Shown here: one piece after another, positions 59,930 to 64,000 of the stretch
Position numbering within the stretch: position 1 is the first letter of the stretch
Layout of the letters: the number at the start of each line of letters is the position of its first letter
NCBI GenBank assembly: GCA_936450465.1
Contig: OW388296.1
Span: 53,314,931-53,378,930, forward strand
Source: Gibbula magus
Taxonomy: Eukaryota; Mollusca; Gastropoda; Trochida; Trochidae
Reading direction: 5' to 3'
Length of the DNA: 64,000 nt
Program-made: the position numbers and the translations under genes
The notes under the pieces: model-generated
The model's input: only the letters and a program-made list of their open reading frames with translations
Database searches by the model: none
What the model was told of the DNA's origin: nothing

Positions 59930-60430
59930 CCGTGGCGAGATCACTCATTAGATAACAATGAGTTGGTTACACAAGTGTGTGATACCACCGCGTGCTGTCG
60001 TAACGTCATAATCGGCACGTGACGTCATAGTCGTTTTTGGTTGAGGTCACAATGTTAGTCGCGCGACTGCAATAGCGGTTGACCTATTTGCAAGAACGGG
60101 TCACTAAAAACGATTTTCTTGCTATTTACATCATTGAGTAATAAATAAAATACTAAACTCGGTCCCGTTTGATAACATGTTTATGAAACTCGTGAATGGT
60201 ATTGGTATTTAACTCGCTTTCGCTCGTTAAAATACCAAACCATTCACTCGTTTAATAAACATGTTATCAAACGGGACATCGTTTAGTATTCTATATCTAT
60301 TAATCAACCGTGGTGAGATCACTCATTAGATAACAATGAGTTGGTAACACACGGGTGTGATACCACCGCGTACTGCTGTAACCTCATAATAGGCGCGTGA
60401 CGTCATAGTCGTTTTTATTATAGATAAACG
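59930..60430. repeat. Direct repeats flanking palindrome P5
   Basis: Two ~125-bp direct copies (59927-60050 and 60300-60420) share GAGATCACTCATTAGATAAC, GTGTGATACCACCGCGT and GTGACGTCATAGTCGTTTTT. Between them P5 (60141-60292) has ~60-bp arms (CCCGTTTGATAACATGTTTAT and the inverse) around the hinge ACTCGCTTTCGCTCGTT. Confidence 0.85.
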
Positions 60431-60597
60431 ATTATATAATAAAGAACATGCTTTCTGCCTGTTGCGCCAACGTTAAAGTGACATTTGTCAAGACGGCTTT
60501 TGATGTGAAAAAAAGTCCATTATATTTATAATGCAATATCATTTTATTTTGAATCTTTTGAAGTTCTGTTTCTCATTATGCCATATTTTAGTTTTTA

Positions 60598-61250
60598 GCT
60601 CATCAGGCCGTCCGTAAACTTTTCGCTTTTTCGACTTCTTCTCCAGAACCAATGACTCCAGAGAGCTAAAATTTTATGTACAGACTCTGAAGGCGATACT
60701 TATTGTAAATTTGGTGACCCTTTGACTCCAAGTGTGGGTCACAGGGGTCATAACCTAAAAAGCTATTTTCATCTTCTTCTCCAGAACCAATGACTCCAGA
60801 GGGCTGAAATTTTATGTACAGACTCCTTGGCTGAAGGGGATATTAAATTGTAAATTTGGTGACCCTTTGAACCCAAATGTGGGTCACAGGGGTCATAACC
60901 TAAAAAGCTATTTTCATCTTCTTCTCCAGAACCAATGACTCCAGAGAGCAGAGATTTTATGTACAGACTCCTTGGCTGGAGGGGATTCTAAATTGTAGAT
61001 TTGGTGACCCTGTGACCCCAAATGTGGCTGACAGGGGTCATTACCTAAAAAGCTATTTTCATCTTTTTCTCCAGTCCCAATGAACGTAGAGAGATGAAAT
61101 TTTATGTACAGACTCCTTGACTGAAGGGGATTCTAAATTGTAAATTTTGTGACCGTGAGACCCCAAATATCGGTCACAGAGACAATGACCTAAAATGCTA
61201 TTTTCATCTTCTTCTCCAGTCCAGTTTCTGAGATTTTATGTGCACTTCAG
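60598..61250. mobile_element. Pearl-like repeat with ~140-bp core in four to five copies
   Basis: Starts with CTCATCAGGCCGTCCGT, then imperfect repeats of CATCTTCTTCTCCAGAACCA, AATGACTCCAGAG, TTTTATGTACAGACTCC and GTGACCC ... GGGTCATAACCTAAAA. Same organisation as the other core-repeat elements in the window; no coding content. Confidence 0.8.
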
Positions 61251-63143
61251 CCAGTAAGTAGGTTATTATAAGGGAGGTAATCCCAAAGAAAAAACCTGAG
61301 GGAAAGGCATTTCTTCTTTCTGATGTGAGAGTTCTAACATGTGCTTTGAGAAAATAATATGTCTGATGAAAAAGAGATGTTGAGAAGTAAAAATTTAGAA
61401 TTGGCGGTCTAACAAAAAATTTATTTCATCTTTGTCTCACATTTCACATATGAGTAATTATTTGTATTTTGCAAGTGAATTGCTTATAAAGGTACACAAG
61501 TCTACAAGTATTCAAAAGACTTAATACAGAACGTTTTATAAAATCTAATATAATGTTCTTTGAAATTTAAGAGTAAATAATGGAGTTTTTGAATATATCA
61601 TGATATTGTGTAGTTAATTTGGAGAATTAATTAATTAATTAATGAGAATTTCCAGTCAATCTGGTATACCGTATTTTTATCATAGTTTATACTTTATAAC
61701 TGATTTAGTTTTCTATGAACTTTGCAGTTAAGTTTATTCAATAGGAACAAGAAATAAGATAAATGTCTACAATATGGACATTATGGATGTGAATCTATTT
61801 GAAATGAGAATTATTGAATACCCTTTGAAGGAATAACTTGAAGAGGAATTACAAATTTGTTATTTTACATGAGATATGTGAACTGAATATGACTGGTGAT
61901 GACTGGTGATAGCATAGGACTATAAAAGAAGTAGCTGCATGAGATTGTGACACCACACCTATTTTCATCTTCTTCTCCAGTACAGAAAAATAATTAATTG
62001 TAGGGAAAACAACATCTAACATATGAATTTTACTGGCTGTGAGTCCCGTGTCTGCATGTTATGTAATTGCATTGTGTTGACCTGGGGATGACCACTCCCT
62101 GGCAGATGGATGAAAACTGATAGTGACACTGAGGTTTCAGGTTACTTCAAACTATTGTGCAGCACTGTGTTATGTATATACTATGTTTGAGACTGCTTTA
62201 GTCTTCCACTGACTCTAAAAAAAAGAAGTTATTCATAGAATATCACCAGTTTACCAAATATTGAAAAGGAGCCAATAACTAAGAAATGGTGAAATTGAAA
62301 AATATTTTACTAAAAAGAATTCACCATTTCACTAAGTATTGAAATGGAGCCTATGATACAAAGAATTGTATATTCATTATTATATAATGTGTGTACAATA
62401 TTAAAAAATAGTATTATCTTTCCACCACATTATTATATGTTTGATACCAGCAATTTATTTCCAGCTACAAAACAAACACTTGCACATATATTACAAGAAA
62501 AACATATTTGGCATTTATTATCTATGCATATATTGTCATACTAACATTTTTAACAAATAACATGTGTCTGTGCAACTTTGTGTTGCTCTTTCAACACATA
62601 TATATAGCAGATTGGCAAAGTATAGATAACAAAATATTTTTAAACTGCTTTAATTGTTTCACTACCTAGATTCTTATTACTACATTCCATTGTCTGACCA
62701 TTGGTATGAAGCCCACTCCATAATATATCCCACTTATTATCTCCTGATGAGCTACAGAGGCCATGGCTCTATTTTTAATTAAATTTTGAAGACAGGTAGG
62801 GCCCGAAAGGAGTTTTTATAATATCATGGTAATAACCAATGGGACGTATCTTTTAAACGTTAGTATATGTGTCACTTGTTTATATTCAAAGATAGTCCCA
62901 ATCTATCACAAACATCCTTGAAGATTGATGTTGAAGGCTACCTGCACCATCAGCTGAGCAAGTGACGTCATCTGCGTATAATAGTGACCCAACATATATA
63001 TATTTGGAGCATCTTCTAATATGAAAATCGCTTCGCATTTTGAATCTTCTCTCTCTGTATATCTAATTCGTTGATATAAAGGGTTATATAGCAAAACATT
63101 CAGCCCTGCATATAGCGTGTTCCTATATGACAGTCCTAGCACA
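61251..63143. other. Intergenic, nothing clear
   Basis: No supported gene. A small foldback with AAAAGGAGCC/GGAGCC blocks lies at ~62256-62350. A lone CATCTTCTTCTCCAGT fragment of the 60598 repeat is at ~61965. Confidence 0.4.
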
Positions 63144-63262
63144 GGGCCCTTATTCTCGAAACGTTCGTAGCACTACAAACTTCTTAAGCCCATTCTTAAC
63201 ACATTGGTTACGATCAAAGTTAAGAATTCTTAAGGCTACGAACGTTTCGAGAATAAGGGCCC
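63144..63262. repeat. Palindrome P6
   Basis: Arms GGGCCCTTATTCTCGAAACG / CGTTTCGAGAATAAGGGCCC extend inward through TTCGTAGC/GCTACGAA, TTCTTAA and TAAGAATTC-like bases around a ~20-base loop. Nearly perfect. Confidence 0.93.
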
Positions 63263-64000
63263 AGACTCTTAGAGAACGTCTGACATTGAAAAACCGTCTA
63301 TGAATACCATTATTCATCAGGCGGCACGACAGGTGATGACGATTGACACAGTGAAATACCTTTGATAAAGAAAAAGAAAACAAGTAAAAACAAAAACACT
63401 TCAATATATAACGAAATCTTACAATCATGGTGTATATAGAAAGATAATAACTCAATGAGTTTTGTGATGTTTTGTAAGACAAAAATAAACAGTTTGTCAC
63501 ATAAAGCACTATCCCTTGAAATGACATCGAATAACGCATAGTTAACGAAAATTACCCAGTTTCAGTGCATAAAGCCAAAATGAAAACATAGATTTATCAC
63601 ATGGTCGTAAAAATATCACAATTCCTGCAATAATCGTGAACAAATGCTCAAGATGATTTATTCAATTCGACAAATTTGAGCATATTGTCAAAATCCTCTT
63701 AAAAAAAAAAATTACTGTGTACTGCCTACATGCTGAGAAATGATTCAAACGGTTCAGGGTCAAATGTTCAAACTTTAAAACCCACTGCGAAAGGCCCTCA
63801 ACGAAACGTGGAAAGTGAAGAGATTCCCAACACCAGACGACGGTCCATTTTCTATAATGCTGTATTTGAATTCTATTTGATTATGAATATGTCAAGTGTT
63901 GTTTCCTTCTTGACTTTGATGACTCAAATGATGACAATCACCGGATGAGAACATGCTTGACAACTGTTAGAAAGTTCATACGGAGTCTCCATATCTAAAA
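63263..64000. other. Right-edge sequence, nothing recognised
   Basis: A 72-codon frame at 63730-63948 (PTAKGPQRNVESEEIPNTRR) reaches a stop inside the window. It has no recognised motif and a composition that could be chance. Confidence 0.3.

Noticed and set aside
63150..63539. 129-codon minus-strand ORF
   Set aside because: Part of it is palindrome P6 and the rest shows no domain character.

Overview
Eukaryotic, intron-bearing, AT-rich and repeat-dense genomic DNA, most like a mollusc and probably a gastropod. The reasons are short GT-AG exons, repeats resembling the bivalve 'pearl' elements with (GACA/GACG)n tracts and repeated ~110-145 bp cores, a tRNA-derived SINE, several non-LTR retrotransposons, and invertebrate Tc1-like and Crypton-like debris. 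The species cannot be fixed from sequence alone.

Three host genes can be supported, all on the + strand. (1) 6640-13024: a receptor with two mGluR-type Venus flytrap (VFT) domains in tandem, one transmembrane helix and a ~475-residue Gln/Ser/Asn-rich cytoplasmic tail. There is no cysteine-rich domain and no 7TM domain. The six exons are fully phase-compatible; the N-terminal exon(s) were not found. (2) 22171-29585: a signal-peptide/PAN-like exon and a ten-repeat ankyrin exon whose splice phases match across a 6.2 kb intron filled by a reverse-strand LINE. (3) 47515-59629: a secreted Ly6/uPAR-type protein with two three-finger domains joined by a Thr/Pro linker. The linker exon has been duplicated by a recent 1189-bp tandem duplication.

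The rest is mostly repeats. 1-480 and 2876-3580 are minisatellites. 6872-7320, 20935-21505, 35680-36125, 41346-41760 and 60598-61250 are pearl-like elements with repeated cores. 13690-14395 is a 47-bp minisatellite in the receptor's probable 3' UTR. 22405-28215 is a nearly full-length dead LINE on the minus strand; 40990-44940 is a second LINE on the plus strand, broken by nested insertions. 31960-35400 is a Tc1-like element split by a 2.5 kb TTAAAGG-ended insertion carrying a THAP-like start. 36872-37990 is a decayed Crypton-type (DUF3504) recombinase. 45640-47514 is a 79-bp satellite whose last unit supplies the acceptor of a predicted signal-peptide exon. At least ten near-perfect palindromes are scattered through the window; two of them share a hinge but have unrelated arms.

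The three genes show no operon-like link. The receptor would sense an extracellular ligand and signal through a tail with SH3 and PDZ ligand motifs; the other two look like extracellular or secreted proteins. All functional statements are inferred from fold and motifs.
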